Below, piece after piece: positions 6,421 to 6,627 of a DNA stretch of 6,627 bases. Below the pieces are notes generated by a model. The model saw only the letters and a list, made by a program, of their open reading frames with translations. It searched no databases and was not told the origin of the DNA. Source of the DNA: an uncultured Lachnospiraceae bacterium (GTDB lineage Bacteria; Bacillota; Clostridia; Lachnospirales; Lachnospiraceae); the NCBI GenBank assembly GCA_947176785.1, contig CAMWSA010000213.1, positions 1 to 6,627 of the forward strand. Direction: 5' to 3'. Position 1 is the first letter of the stretch, and each line of letters opens with the position of its first letter. The position numbers were made by a program, and so were the translations under genes.

Positions 6421-6476
6421 GCCTGCGGTCCTGCGCAGGCTTTCGTTACTGCTTGTGCCGCCGGCTGAAAGGCGGC
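6421..6476 (+). promoter_or_regulatory. Two hairpins in the gap between the ligase and the next gene
   Basis: Four bases after the ligase stop, GCCTGCG (6421-6427) pairs with CGCAGGC (6434-6440), followed by only a poor T-run (TTTCGTT). A second stem, GCCGCC (6457-6462) with GGCGGC (6471-6476), ends five bases before the GGAG of the next gene. The first looks like a leaky terminator or 3'-end stabiliser. The second could limit translation of the downstream gene. Together they suggest the two repair proteins are made in unequal amounts. Confidence 0.45.
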
Positions 6477-6491
6477 GGAATGGAGATCAAT

Positions 6492-6627
6492 ATGGAAAAG
6501 AATATTTTATATACAATATCGGAAAGCGGATTTTCCCTACAAAAGCTGGCCGTCTCCCACCCGGAACTGCTGGCGCTGGAGGGCGTGCCTCAAAACCCGG
6601 AGTACCACGGGGAGGGCGAGGTGCTGC
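6492..6627 (+). CDS. N-terminal part of a predicted HD-domain end-healing enzyme (HD-Pnk-like), cut by window edge
   Basis: Forty-five codons are present, reading to the last base. After a short helical start (ILYTISESGF) comes GVPQNPEYHGEGEVL at residues 31-45. In HD phosphohydrolases, including the HD domain of some tRNA nucleotidyltransferases, a stretch like VPQNP-x-x-H-x-EGDV leads into the metal-binding HT/HD motifs. Here the first His is His39 and the rest lies beyond the edge. Family knowledge: HD-Pnk enzymes (Runella type) join an HD 2',3'-phosphoesterase to a P-loop 5'-OH kinase and are often encoded beside a ligase. The ligase neighbour makes this the best guess, but the kinase half is not visible. 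The start at 6492 follows GGAG (6482-6485) by six bases; an in-frame ATG at 6480 has a poorer site. A plain HD hydrolase is the alternative. Confidence 0.6.
   Translation, partial: MEKNILYTISESGFSLQKLAVSHPELLALEGVPQNPEYHGEGEVL

Overview
The window looks like a piece of a moderately GC-rich Clostridia chromosome. A gut Lachnospiraceae-type genome fits best. This is inferred from GGAGG-type ribosome binding sites, the EF-G-2-like translation factor and the protein style; no 16S or other marker gene is present. The reading needs no mobile element, tRNA, rRNA or CRISPR, and none was seen.

Layout from left to right. (1) Positions 1-2072, minus strand: an EF-G-like translational GTPase of the EF-G-2 type. 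It is nearly complete and only the last few codons run off the left edge. It has a clear ribosome binding site and a good sigma-A-type promoter in the 305-bp gap behind it. (2) Positions 2378-4756, minus strand: a 792-residue protein built almost wholly of Sel1-like (SLR/TPR-like) repeats. Seventeen consecutive 36-residue units (108 bp each) run without a single insertion or deletion. (3) Positions 4757-5616: an 860-bp divergent intergenic region. Its left half holds a weak promoter for the Sel1 gene and some palindromes. Its right half carries a strong plus-strand promoter (TTGACA-17-TAGATT), an ideal Shine-Dalgarno followed by a start codon directly joined to a stop codon, a nested RNA stem set with a terminator-like hairpin, and a second canonical intrinsic terminator. 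(4) Positions 5617-6417, plus strand: a compact ATP-dependent RNA ligase-family nucleotidyltransferase with all the core motifs. (5) Positions 6492 to the right edge, plus strand: the first 45 codons of a second gene. Its sequence matches the start of an HD phosphohydrolase domain, and I infer an HD-Pnk-like end-healing enzyme.

The most interesting unit is positions 5166-6627: a probable RNA-repair cassette (end sealing plus predicted end healing) behind a structured, possibly ribosome-sensing leader. The Sel1 protein is divergently transcribed from it and its link to repair is unknown. The EF-G-2 gene is probably an independent unit. The large open frames antisense to the EF-G and Sel1 genes are compositional shadows.
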